From Acidobacteriota bacterium (GTDB taxonomy: Bacteria; Acidobacteriota; Vicinamibacteria; Vicinamibacterales; JAKQTR01): a stretch of 64,000 nt of DNA. This document shows, in pieces, positions 1 to 7,301 of the stretch. The position numbers were made by a program, and so were the translations under genes. The DNA lies in assembly GCA_026393755.1 (NCBI GenBank), contig JAPKZO010000002.1, positions 1 through 64,000 on the forward strand, written 5' to 3'. Numbering within the stretch: the first letter of the stretch is position 1; each line of letters opens with the position of its first letter. The notes beneath the pieces were generated by a model. The model searched no databases. It worked only from the letters and a program-made list of their open reading frames with translations, and had not been told where the DNA came from.

Positions 1-480
1 CGCGCGCAACGCCCACACCGGCCCGTGCAGTGCCGCCGCACCGATCACGAGCGCCGTGCGCACCGTCTCCTGCGCCGCGCGCACCGTCCCGCGTGCCGCT
101 CGCGTCAGGCCGCCGAGTGTCGCCTCGTCGAACGTGCGTCCCGTGCGCCCGATCGCGCGCAACGCCCACACCGGCCCGTGCAGTGCCACCGCACCGATCA
201 CGAGCGCCGTGCGCACCGTCTCCTGCGCCGCGCGCACCGTCCCGCGTGCCGCTCGCGTCAGGCCGCCGAGTGTCGCCCGGCCGACCGTGCTTCCCGTGCG
301 CCCGATCGCGCGCAACGCCCACACCGGCCCGTGCAGTGCCGCCGCACCGATCACGAGCGCCGTGCGCACCGTCTCCTGCGCCGCGCGCACCGTCCCGCGT
401 GCCGCGCGCGTCAGCCCGCCGAGTGTCGCCCGGCCGACCGTGCCGCCCGTGCGCCCGATCGCGCGCAACACCCACGCCGG
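1..480. repeat. 153-bp in-frame tandem repeat array, three full copies plus a partial
   Basis: Copies begin at 1, 154, 307 and 460 with an exact period of 153 bp (51 codons) and differ by only a handful of substitutions, mostly near the end of each unit. The array lies in the minus-strand pseudokinase-like gene. It encodes an Ala/Arg/Thr-rich helical unit containing TRAARGTVRAAQETVRTAL, then a hydrophobic stretch ALHGPVWALRAIG. It is cut by the window edge, so the true copy number is unknown. Confidence 0.93.
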
Positions 481-1791
481 CGTGCGACTCCGTTCGAGCG
501 AGGTTCGCTCGGCCCGCTGCGCCGTCACAACCGACCACCTTATCGCAGCCTCACGGAGCTGGATCACTATCTCCTCATCACGGAGCCGGCTCACCTCCTC
601 GGGCTGCGGCTCGCGTAGAACCGGCGTCACCCACGGCTGGTTCACTGGCTCGTCTGCCCTCACTGGCTCGGCGGCCCATTGTGGCAAGAGCGACTCGGGC
701 GGCGGCGTGATTCGGGGAAGGGGATCCGGCGCGACCGTTCCAGGGTTCTTCGTCTCACAACCCTCGCCGGTTGTAAGCGGCAGCAGCTCGCGCGGCGGGA
801 TTTCGGCGTCGCTGCGCGGTCCCACACAGTCAGTGGTCGATCCGGTCTCGTCGTGTCCGTCCATCCGAGCACGATCGGAGGCATCAACCAGCGACTTGAT
901 CGGATTCTCGCCCGACGCGGGCCGGCGCCGCTTCGACAACGCCTCCTCGAACGCCATCTGCGCGTCGCACACCGCCGAAAATCGGGTCCGGGTCTCGACC
1001 TGGAGCGCGGTCCTGAGCCATGCATTCAGTGCCTTGGAAATCGGGACGCGCGCATCGCCTCCGTCGGTCATCATCAACGACTCAATCAGGCTCAAGAGTC
1101 GTTCCGGGTATTCATTGGCCTCGAGTGGCCGGCCCGCGAGCAGCGCCACCGCGACAAGGCCGGTCTGCGCGATGTCAGCCTGCTGATCGAGACGGGGAAC
1201 ATCCGAGCCGGGAACCACAGGAATCCGGAACTCGTTCCACAGCTTGGCTCGAGAGTAGCTGAGACGCTCGAGCGCGAGACCCAGGGCACAGTCCGCAACG
1301 ACTAGATGACCTCTGGGTGTCACGATGAGGCGTTCGGGAGCAATCAAACCATGCGTCACGGCTCGCGTCTGGTGGAGCGCCGCAAGCGCTCCGAGGAGTT
1401 GACGCACAACGTGAAGAGCCGCGTCTGTGGGAACGACGGCGCGGCCGTCACCGGCGGCCTGGAGGATGTCAGACAGCCGGGTGCCCGGGATGTAGTCCGA
1501 GACGATCTCGAAACCGAAGGGATCGTCGGGAGCTTCGGCGGCGCTACGCACAGGCACGAAGCGCGCGAGGCGCAGTGTCGCCAGGCGAGCGACCCGCTCA
1601 CGGATCGCAGCCCGCATCGTGGAGAGGTCACGGCACAACAAAAGCACCTCGACCGTGTCGCCGGCTGCGACAGTCCGGGTCGATCGCTCACCCAGGCGGT
1701 CGCGGAAGTGACAAAACTGCTCGGCCGGAAGGGCTCGCAATCTGGACATGCGCCCAGGTACGTGCAACAAACGGGCCGGCCGCGCTGCCAC
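1..1791 (-). CDS. Partial pseudokinase-like protein with C-terminal 51-residue tandem repeats
   Basis: The frame stays open to the left window edge, so the C-terminus is missing; 597 codons are visible. Residues ~55-240 resemble a Hanks-type Ser/Thr kinase: a hinge-like stretch FEIVSDYIPGTRLSDIL, an alpha-E-like helix LLGALAALH, then THGLIAPERLIV where HRDxxxxN is expected (H147, G148, L149, R154) and VADCALG where DFG is expected (D167, C168, A169). The catalytic Asp and Asn are absent, and I see no VAIK lysine or Gly-rich loop, so I infer a dead kinase. A Pro/Glu-rich linker follows (about residues 290-420), then 51-residue repeats from about residue 438 onward. The GTG start has GAGG six bases upstream; the alternative is ATG at 1749, 14 codons later. 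Role unknown; a scaffold or signal-binding protein is a guess. Confidence 0.72.
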   Translation of the reverse strand, partial: MAARPARLLHVPGRMSRLRALPAEQFCHFRDRLGERSTRTVAAGDTVEVLLLCRDLSTMRAAIRERVARLATLRLARFVPVRSAAEAPDDPFGFEIVSDYIPGTRLSDILQAAGDGRAVVPTDAALHVVRQLLGALAALHQTRAVTHGLIAPERLIVTPRGHLVVADCALGLALERLSYSRAKLWNEFRIPVVPGSDVPRLDQQADIAQTGLVAVALLAGRPLEANEYPERLLSLIESLMMTDGGDARVPISKALNAWLRTALQVETRTRFSAVCDAQMAFEEALSKRRRPASGENPIKSLVDASDRARMDGHDETGSTTDCVGPRSDAEIPPRELLPLTTGEGCETKNPGTVAPDPLPRITPPPESLLPQWAAEPVRADEPVNQPWVTPVLREPQPEEVSRLRDEEIVIQLREAAIRWSVVTAQRAERTSLERSRTPAWVLRAIGRTGGTVGRATLGGLTRAARGTVRAAQETVRTALVIGAAALHGPVWALRAIGRTGSTVGRATLGGLTRAARGTVRAAQETVRTALVIGAVALHGPVWALRAIGRTGRTFDEATLGGLTRAARGTVRAAQETVRTALVIGAAALHGPVWALRA

Positions 1792-2111
1792 ACCTCACCT
1801 CACGTAATTACTGTTGTTGCAATAATTTACAGACACACAGGCGTGAGGCGCGCGACCTCCGTGTCGGCAGGTCGCATTCGATTGCGTTCGTCCGGTTCCG
1901 GAGTTGTCGCCGCCGCGTAACTCGCCCGCAGGCGCGCGCCCGTGACGACTCTTTTCGCACACATTCGCACACGCCTTCGTGGTCGAGTCCGCTTGAAGCC
2001 CGCCTCCGGTTGACGAAACGAGACGACCCCTCAAACAGGCGACGTCTGCGGCGTTCATTGACGACGCGTGCCGCATTGACGCCAACCAGCCAATCGCTTA
2101 CTGTCCGCGAC
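1792..2111. other. Divergent intergenic region
   Basis: This is the 320-bp gap between the pseudokinase-like gene (minus) and the M61 peptidase (plus). An AT-rich block at about 1803-1835, unusual for this genome, probably holds the minus-strand promoter, but I cannot fix its hexamers. A copy of an interspersed repeat lies at 1931-1973. I see no credible small gene. Confidence 0.5.
1931..1973. repeat. Interspersed repeat R, copy 1 (right half only)
   Basis: This segment matches the right-hand ~43 bp of the longer copies at 6521-6590 and 8631-8700, including the phrase TTCGCACAyATTCGCACACG. It lacks their left half with the GATCA-type dyad. It lies 139 bp upstream of the M61 peptidase start. 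Confidence 0.8.
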
Positions 2112-3923
2112 ATGATGATGACCATCACCCGTCGGATCGCACCTCTTCTGGTGGCGGTGCTGATTGCAGCGGCGCCATGCGCGCTCGGCCAGCCGGCGCC
2201 CGGCGTCATCGCGTTCACGATCTCCATGCCGCAGCCGTCGAACCACCTGTTTCACGTGACGCTCCGCGTAGCTGGTCTGACGGGCGAGCTCCAGGACGTC
2301 AAGATGCCGGCCTGGCATCCGGGCTACTACCGCATGATCGACTACGCCAAGAACGTGTCGGGCTTCCGAGCGCAGGATGGAGCGGGTCGGGCCCTGCCGT
2401 GGGAGAAAATCACAAAGAACACGTGGCGCGTCGCGACGGGCGGGGCGTCCACCCTGATTCTGAGCTACGACATTCTCGGGACGGTGACCTTCTCCGCGCA
2501 GAACTACCTGGGAGAGAGCCGGGCCTTCATCGCGCCGACAGGGATGTTCCTGCATCTTGCGGGACGGCTGCAGAGCGCCGCCACGGTGAGCATCCAGTTG
2601 CCGTTGGGGTGGACCAGGATCGCCACCGGGCTCAACCCGGTTCCGGGCAAAGCGAACATGTTCTCCGCGCCGGACTTCGACACGCTCTACGACTGCCCGA
2701 TGCTGATCGGCAACCAGGAGACGCTCGAATTCGACGTGCAGGGCAAGAGACATACCGTCGCAATCGAGCACATCCCGGCCAGCGTGGATCGCCCGAGAAT
2801 GCTCGCTGATCTGAAGAAATTGGTCGAGTCGGCGGCCACGCTCATGGGCGATCTTCCTTACACCAGCTACACATTCCTCATGATGGGCAACGGTCGCGGC
2901 GGCATCGAGCATGCGAATTCGTCGGCCAACTCGTTCAACGGCGACAGCCTTGCCGATGAAGGCGGCTATCGCCGCTGGTTGAGCTTCATCTGTCACGAGT
3001 ACTTCCATCACTACAACGTGAAGCGCATCAGGCCGATCGCCCTTGGGCCATTCGACTACGACACCGAGAACCTCACGGACATGCTGTGGGTGTCGGAGGG
3101 CCTCAGCGTCTACTACCAGGATCTGCTGCTCGTCCGCGCCGGTCTCCAGACCGCCGACCAGTACCTCGACAAGCTGGCCGGGGCTATCGATTCGTTCGAG
3201 AACGCCCCCGGGCACCACTATCAGTCCGCCACCGACTCGAGCATGACCACCTGGGGGACGTCGGGCGTCGGCAACGACCGCAACACCACGATCTCGTACT
3301 ACGACAACGGCGCCATGCTTGGCGCCATGCTGGATCTGGCGATCCGGCATGAAAGCGGAAACCGGAAGTCGCTCGACGATGTGATGCGGGCGCTCTACCG
3401 GAAGTACTACCAGCAGAAACGGCGCGGCTTCACAGACGACGAGTTCAGGCAGGAGTGCGAATCGGCGGCGGGCGCCAGTCTGACGGAGGTACTCGAGTAC
3501 GCGTCCACCACCAGGGACGTGGACTACGCGAAGTTCTTCGCCTACGCCGGCCTCGAGGTGACGGCGGTTTCCGAAGACGCGCCGGGCTCCTACCTCGGGC
3601 TCAACCTGCAGACACGCGAAGGGAAGCTGATGATCGTGGGCGCCAGCGCCGGGTCGCCGGCGGAGCGCGCCGGCCTTGCGGCCCAGGACCAGATACTGGA
3701 AGTAGATGGCACGCTTGCGACGCCAAAGGCGCTCAACGACGCGCTGTCGGCCCGGAAGCCCGGCGAAACGCTTACGTTGAAGGTCTCACGGGACAATGCC
3801 TCACTCGAGTCGAAGGTCACGCTGGCCGGCAACAGGAAGCAGGCGTTCACGCTCCGGCGGGTGGCCGCGCCGACGGCCCTGCAAGCCGCTATCTTCCCGG
3901 ACTGGCTGCGCGGCCTGCGGTAG
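2112..3923 (+). CDS. Secreted M61-family metallopeptidase with PDZ domain
   Basis: Predicted 603-residue exported zinc aminopeptidase of the M61 (glycyl aminopeptidase) family. An N-terminal signal peptide (arginines, then LLVAVLIAAAPCALGQ) leads to a beta-rich N-terminal domain. The catalytic domain carries HEYFH (H295, E296, H299), the HExxH zinc site, and WVSEGLSVYY with E329 as the likely third ligand. A PDZ-like domain lies at about residues 480-560 (SPAERAGLAAQDQILEVDG). Three consecutive ATG codons open the frame just before the signal peptide, so I start at the first; there is no clear Shine-Dalgarno. The frame is open far upstream, but that extension is shadow sequence. It stands alone, at the edge of the toxin-antitoxin island. 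Confidence 0.92.
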   Translation: MMMTITRRIAPLLVAVLIAAAPCALGQPAPGVIAFTISMPQPSNHLFHVTLRVAGLTGELQDVKMPAWHPGYYRMIDYAKNVSGFRAQDGAGRALPWEKITKNTWRVATGGASTLILSYDILGTVTFSAQNYLGESRAFIAPTGMFLHLAGRLQSAATVSIQLPLGWTRIATGLNPVPGKANMFSAPDFDTLYDCPMLIGNQETLEFDVQGKRHTVAIEHIPASVDRPRMLADLKKLVESAATLMGDLPYTSYTFLMMGNGRGGIEHANSSANSFNGDSLADEGGYRRWLSFICHEYFHHYNVKRIRPIALGPFDYDTENLTDMLWVSEGLSVYYQDLLLVRAGLQTADQYLDKLAGAIDSFENAPGHHYQSATDSSMTTWGTSGVGNDRNTTISYYDNGAMLGAMLDLAIRHESGNRKSLDDVMRALYRKYYQQKRRGFTDDEFRQECESAAGASLTEVLEYASTTRDVDYAKFFAYAGLEVTAVSEDAPGSYLGLNLQTREGKLMIVGASAGSPAERAGLAAQDQILEVDGTLATPKALNDALSARKPGETLTLKVSRDNASLESKVTLAGNRKQAFTLRRVAAPTALQAAIFPDWLRGLR

Positions 3924-4124
3924 GTCCTGTCGGCCTGGCTTGCAGCCCGCCTTCGCGCCTTCGTCTGATGGTTGGTTTGGAGGTCCGCCGTCGCAACGCT
4001 CCGGCGCAAACCACTCCTCTCTCTCGCCCGCTTCTGTGCTTCGGCGAATTGATCGGGAGTCATCTTCTGGGCAAGCGCATCGCGCACTCGGTAAGCCTCC
4101 CTCAGCCGCACAGACCGGACCGCG

Positions 4125-4304
4125 TCAGCGCGTCCCGATGCCAAGGAACAACCAGCCGAACAGTCCCGTAAGAGCGGCGAGCACCGAACAGATGATGCCG
4201 AAGCTATCGTGTTGCCGTCTTGCCTTCGGCAGCAAAAACAAGAGAGCCGAGATAGAGCCGCCCAGCATCACGACTGACAGAACGATCTGGGAATTCGTCG
4301 TCAT
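4125..4304 (-). CDS. Tiny two-helix membrane protein, copy 1
   Basis: This 59-residue protein has a hydrophobic segment IVLSVVMLGGSISALLFLLP, a short charged loop KARRQHD, then a second hydrophobic segment IICSVLAALTGLFGWLFLGIG. I infer a two-pass inner-membrane hairpin. The start is supported by GGGGAG six bases upstream of ATG. A close relative lies at 10075-10254 and differs at only about a quarter of positions, with substitutions that keep both helices. That is good evidence that it is a real, selected gene. I do not recognise the family. It sits among toxin-antitoxin genes, so a membrane-acting toxin is possible but unproven. Confidence 0.72.
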   Translation of the reverse strand: MTTNSQIVLSVVMLGGSISALLFLLPKARRQHDSFGIICSVLAALTGLFGWLFLGIGTR

Positions 4305-4663
4305 CCAATGCTCCCCAGTGCATCAGACACCGGCGGTCCGAGCGACCCCAACGGAGCGGTTCCGCAGCGACTCTTGAGAACGCATTATGCCCGATGGGCG
4401 TTGGCTGGATCCAGCATCCGAGGTGCGCCCCTGCTTGGAGCCTCCAACTGCCGCCCAGAAATCACAAGGGGAACACACCAGACTTGACACACCGTTTGAC
4501 ACACTGTTTTCGTACAAACCAACGGCTCGGTTTTCACCGAGCCGTAACTTCTTGAAGTGAGAAGACGTGATCAGACACGCTCTGCATTGACGCAGCGCCG
4601 GCGGGCGTCAAAGCGCCAGTAGGGGGCGAAGGCCCGAGTACCAGGCTGTTCCGGCAGACTCTC
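4305..4663. other. Gene-free stretch with repeat fragments
   Basis: I see no credible gene. The region carries a perfect hairpin (4522-4545) and, at 4562-4591, a segment similar to 8605-8634 (AGACGTGATCAGA followed by TTGACG), part of the repeat family between the toxin-antitoxin cassettes. The block upstream of the hairpin resembles 10400-10495, so this is one half of a duplicated module. Confidence 0.55.
4522..4545. repeat. Perfect 9-bp stem hairpin, copy 1
   Basis: ACGGCTCGG and CCGAGCCGT flank a six-base loop TTTTCA. The same hairpin recurs at 10472-10495 with a compensatory change at the second base pair. It could end transcription, although there is no strong T-tract on either side. 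Confidence 0.7.
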
Positions 4664-4930
4664 TCAGGCAGCTTTCGTGCCGGCGCCTCGCGAACCAGCG
4701 AGCAAGCCCGCGACACTGAGATCCTCGTCTGCGGCAGACCAGTGGATACCTTCACCGTCGCCAAGCAATTGCCAGTTGCTCCGGGCTGCCGCGTCGGCGG
4801 CCATCAGCCGGGGAAACCACGCGAGCGGGACGATGATCCGGCGGCCGTCCGCCAGATCGACGCGAAGCTCCTCATCGGTGAGTTCGACCCGGCGAGCGAG
4901 TGGGCGCAATTCAGGGCCTGGGGAACTCAT
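4664..4930 (-). CDS. DUF2442 family protein
   Basis: This 88-residue protein has the DUF2442 pattern: a strand block VELTDEELRVDLADGRRIIVPLAWFPRL, then NWQLLGDGEGIHWSAADEDLSVAGLLAG. DUF2442 genes commonly follow DUF4160 genes in what look like toxin-antitoxin-type pairs. Here the start (ATG at 4930) overlaps the end of a DUF4160 reading frame by 20 bp. Its partner has lost its N-terminus, so the pair is probably non-functional. A C-terminal fragment of a second copy lies at 9548-9675. Confidence 0.85.
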   Translation of the reverse strand: MSSPGPELRPLARRVELTDEELRVDLADGRRIIVPLAWFPRLMAADAAARSNWQLLGDGEGIHWSAADEDLSVAGLLAGSRGAGTKAA

Positions 4931-5096
4931 GCCACGCCTCCAACAGCATGTCGCGGTGCTCGGCCACCAGTGTCTGGACGCGAGTGAGCTCGAGCGGCGC
5001 AAACCCGGTTGACGCAGCCAGGTGAAGCGGTTCCATCCAGAACTTGGCCAGTTTCTCACCGTCCTGGACGTGCACGTGCGGCGGTTCGTGCCCCTC
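4911..5096 (-). pseudogene. DUF4160 gene, 5'-truncated at a palindromic repeat
   Basis: The minus-strand frame reads EGHEPPHVHVQDGEKLAKFW and continues through LLEAWHEF to a stop at 4911, which is the DUF4160 core and C-terminus. The usual first ~17 residues (MPTVLR, YRFFFYS type) are gone. At 5097-5100 the sequence switches into the palindromic repeat at 5098-5159. No start codon with a ribosome site remains. I read this as a gene broken by insertion of, or recombination at, the repeat. Confidence 0.82.
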
Positions 5097-5097
5097 G

Positions 5098-5159
5098 GGC
5101 TGGCCTGCCTAGCCGAAGCTCAACCGAAGGTGGAGCAGGCTGAGGTCGAGCGAAGGCTG
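5098..5159. repeat. 62-bp REP-like palindromic repeat, copy 1
   Basis: It matches 10578-10639 with a single mismatch. It contains an imperfect inverted repeat: AGCC-4nt-CTCRACC against GGTCGAG-4nt-GGCT. It lies one base beyond the stop codon of the minus-strand gene at 5161 and marks the breakpoint of the DUF4160 fragment. Confidence 0.85.
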
Positions 5160-5160
5160 T

Positions 5161-5655
5161 CTACTGCTTGTCGTAAACCGCCACAGACTTGACGGTCTGT
5201 CCCTTGGCATCCGTTCCTGTGCTGGTGATGGAAATCGTCTTCCCGTCGCTGGACACGACTGAGGTCTGAGTGACGGCGACTTTCCCAGCCTTCTTGTAGA
5301 CGGTCCTCACCGTATTGGCATCGACACGCGTGCGTGCACCCGTATCGGCTTGCGAGTTGTTGCCGACAATGGGGAAGTCCTTCCCGTCGTAGTTCGCGGT
5401 GTATGCCCAGTGCTCCACTGTGCCGTCCGCTGCCACCGTATCAACCGTCACCTTGACGCCAGCGCCCGCCGCCACCGTTGTAAAGGTGACGCTCTTGGGT
5501 GCCGTGCCAGCGGCGTACGTCGATTTTGCGAGGTTCAACTTCCAGGTGCCCAAACGTGGATCATTGGACTGAGCGAGCGTCGTGCCAGCCAGCTCGACCA
5601 CCAACCCAAGTGCGAGGACCGCGAAAAGACACGTCTGACGGATTCTTGTCTGCAT
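5161..5655 (-). CDS. Secreted protein of unknown function
   Basis: This 164-residue protein starts with a classical signal peptide (MQTRIRQTCLFAVLALGLVV, cleavage after TTLAQ). The mature part is rich in Thr and Val and looks like a small beta-barrel, with a DPRLGTWKLNLAKSTY opening. I recall that opening from acidobacterial exported proteins of unknown function with a lipocalin-like look. The ATG at 5655 has GGAGG nine bases upstream and is preferred to an upstream TTG at 5670. It is probably a periplasmic single-gene unit. Confidence 0.8.
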   Translation of the reverse strand: MQTRIRQTCLFAVLALGLVVELAGTTLAQSNDPRLGTWKLNLAKSTYAAGTAPKSVTFTTVAAGAGVKVTVDTVAADGTVEHWAYTANYDGKDFPIVGNNSQADTGARTRVDANTVRTVYKKAGKVAVTQTSVVSSDGKTISITSTGTDAKGQTVKSVAVYDKQ

Positions 5656-5804
5656 AGTCTTCGCCTCCAACTGTGCGCCGAGGTTTACTGAGCGTTGTGA
5701 CGGATGGGCGAGTCCATCTCAGTCTGAGCGTGTCAGCGTGGTAAATCGGACACATTCCTGGCCCTCACGGCGCGGAGCCGATCCGGCAGCACGGCTCGGC
5801 GTGC

Positions 5805-5810
5805 TACACT
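5805..5810 (+). promoter_or_regulatory. -10-like hexamer of the RHH/PIN module
   Basis: TACACT preceded by TG ends seven bases before the antitoxin ATG (5818), so transcription should begin at or next to the start codon. There is no Shine-Dalgarno in between and no clear -35. Confidence 0.55.
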
Positions 5811-5817
5811 GTCTTAC

Positions 5818-6036
5818 ATGCCCGGAACACTCACAATTCGTTTGGACAAGGACCTCGAACGCAGCCTCGACCGCGTCTGCCGGCGGTCTGGCCGCACGCG
5901 CAGCGCGGTCATTCGTGACGCGTTGCGCCGACAACTGGCTCTGTCGAGGTACGAAGACCTGAGGCGGCGCGTGATGCCTTTTGCGGAAGCTCGAGGCTAC
6001 CTGGTGGACGACGACGTGGTGCGGGACGTGTCGTGA
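5818..6036 (+). CDS. Ribbon-helix-helix antitoxin
   Basis: This 72-residue protein has a CopG-like ribbon-helix-helix fold: a beta strand TLTIRLDKDLERSLDRV, then helices with RSGRTRSAVIRDALRR. The C-terminal tail (YEDLRRRVMPFAEARGYL) would bind the toxin. It should neutralise the PIN ribonuclease encoded just downstream and bind its own promoter. The stop overlaps the toxin start (GTGA). The leader is essentially absent: the -10-like hexamer is seven bases before ATG. Confidence 0.87.
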   Translation: MPGTLTIRLDKDLERSLDRVCRRSGRTRSAVIRDALRRQLALSRYEDLRRRVMPFAEARGYLVDDDVVRDVS

Positions 6037-6449
6037 GGATTGTGCTCGACACAAACGTCCTTGCCAGCGCATTCGGCACTCGGGGCCTGTGTGCCGACGT
6101 GCTTCGAGTCGCACTGTCCGACCACGAACTGGTGGTGCCCGAGGTCGTGCTCGACGAGCTGCGGCGCGTCCTGCAGAAGCAGTTCAAGGTCCCGCCGCCT
6201 CTGGTGGCCGAAATCGAGGCGCTCCTGCGGGAATACGACGTGATTCCCAGACCGAAGAGCGCCGGTCCGGTCCGATTACGCGATTCGTCAGACGAGTGGA
6301 TTGTTGCGTCGGCACTGGCTGGCCGCGCCGATGTCATCGTGTCCGGCGACGGCGACTTGCTGATCCTCGGTGACACTGGCCCGGTTCCTGTTCTGTCGCC
6401 AAGGCAGTTCTGGGACCGGCTGCAGCCCAACGCGAAGGCCAAGCGCTGA
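6033..6449 (+). CDS. PIN-domain toxin
   Basis: This 138-residue protein is a PIN nuclease of the COG1569 type. The expected acidic residues are visible: D6 in LDTNVL, a Glu in LDELRRVL, the Asp pair in DSSDEWIV, and GDGDLL near the C-terminus. It is predicted to cleave RNA and to be held inactive by the RHH protein with which it overlaps by four bases. It starts with GTG. RHH plus PIN is a common pairing, so the assignment as a type II toxin-antitoxin operon is strong; the RNA target is unknown. Confidence 0.88.
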   Translation: MRIVLDTNVLASAFGTRGLCADVLRVALSDHELVVPEVVLDELRRVLQKQFKVPPPLVAEIEALLREYDVIPRPKSAGPVRLRDSSDEWIVASALAGRADVIVSGDGDLLILGDTGPVPVLSPRQFWDRLQPNAKAKR

Positions 6450-6520
6450 CCGTGCGCGGCCATGGCGTGACAGCCCTCGCCTGACGATGACTCGCTGGGA
6501 GGTCCGCCTCCACCCATATC

Positions 6521-6590
6521 GACGGATCTTGATCACGCGTGATCACAAGCGCGCGCCCGTGACGACTTGTTTCGCACATATTCGCACACG
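6521..6590. repeat. Interspersed repeat R, copy 2 (full 70 bp)
   Basis: It matches 8631-8700 at about 65 of 70 positions. The left half holds a GATC-centred dyad (TGATCACGCGTGATCA). The right half repeats TTCGCA twice ten bases apart. A GGAGGTCCGCC motif lies just upstream at 6499-6509. It ends nine bases before the -10-like hexamer of the BrnT gene. Confidence 0.9.
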
Positions 6591-6598
6591 CTTCAGCG

Positions 6599-6604
6599 TA
6601 TGAT
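6599..6604 (+). promoter_or_regulatory. -10-like hexamer of the BrnT module
   Basis: TATGAT lies six bases before the GTG start of the BrnT gene, with no ribosome-binding site between. A -35 cannot be recognised. This fits a leaderless transcript starting at the GTG. Confidence 0.5.
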
Positions 6605-6610
6605 CGACAG

Positions 6611-6901
6611 GTGAAGTTCGAGTGGGATCCGAAGAAGGCGGCAGCGAATCTCGCCAGCCATGGCGTCTCGTTCGAGGATGCTTCGACGGTGTTTGGCGAC
6701 CCGCTCGCCGGTACGATTTCGGATCCTCTTCATTCAGTTGCGGAGGCTCGGTTCATCACGGTTGGGCACTCCGCCTCGGGCGCCCTTCTCGTCGTTGTCC
6801 ACGCGGAGAGGGGCGAGCGAGTGCGGATCATCAGTGCGCGGTCGGCCACGCCGTCCGAGAGAAAACGATATGCGTCAAAGACTCCGAACTGCAAACGCTG
6901 A
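6611..6901 (+). CDS. brnT: BrnT family toxin
   Basis: This 96-residue protein matches BrnT ribonuclease toxins: FEWDPKKAAANLASHGVSFEDA at the start, a central strand region with RFITVGHS, and RVRIISARSATPSERKRY at the end. BrnT toxins have a RelE-like fold and inhibit translation. The start is GTG, 20 bp beyond a repeat R copy. The likely antitoxin gene overlaps its 3' end by 32 bp. Confidence 0.88.
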   Translation: MKFEWDPKKAAANLASHGVSFEDASTVFGDPLAGTISDPLHSVAEARFITVGHSASGALLVVVHAERGERVRIISARSATPSERKRYASKTPNCKR

Positions 6902-7184
6902 CGACATGCTTCCGGAGTACGACTTCAGCAACGCCGTTCGCGGCAAGTACTACGAACGGTATCGTCAAGGTACCAACGTGGTGCTGCTCGATCCTGACGT
7001 GGCCGACGTGTTTCCGAACGCGACCGCGGTGAACGACGCACTGCGGTTGCTCGTCGCGGTGGCCGATGCAAAGGCGTTCCGGCGTCAGGAACGGACCACG
7101 CGGCCCGACAAGGCGCAGCCACCCACGAGCCGTGGTCAACGGAAGGGCGAGAAGGCGACCACATCAAAGGCGGCCCGGGGCTGA
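6870..7184 (+). CDS. BrnT partner, probable antitoxin
   Basis: This 104-residue protein starts inside the BrnT gene. Its core (LPEYDFSNAVRGKYYERYRQGTNVVLLDPDVADVFPNATAVNDAL) is the short conserved protein usually found after BrnT; I place it as a BrnA-like or unclassified antitoxin. It has an unusual basic, low-complexity tail of about 35 residues (RPDKAQPPTSRGQRKGEKATTSKAARG) that could be disordered and bind nucleic acid. An internal ATG at residue 13 is an alternative start. Confidence 0.75.
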   Translation: MRQRLRTANADDMLPEYDFSNAVRGKYYERYRQGTNVVLLDPDVADVFPNATAVNDALRLLVAVADAKAFRRQERTTRPDKAQPPTSRGQRKGEKATTSKAARG

Positions 7185-7301
7185 GCCCCCGAAGGACATC
7201 AAGGCCCCCTGCCGTTCACGCCCAGCGACTCGTCACGGCGGTCACACGGTGACCGCCCCGTTCCACCGCGAGAAGGACCAGTGCTGCACCAGCGCGGACG
7301 T

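Noticed and set aside
1-480. The regular repeat as a CRISPR array
   Set aside because: The period is 153 bp with no unique spacers; whole units are near-identical and in frame with a protein.
25-1186. Three long plus-strand open frames rich in Arg, Pro and Ser over the tandem repeat
   Set aside because: All are antisense shadows of the minus-strand pseudokinase-like gene, whose frame has kinase-like motifs and a ribosome site.
7185-7301. A small plus-strand continuation of the BrnT partner
   Set aside because: The frame stops at 7184 and the following peptide has no ribosome site or constraint that I can see.
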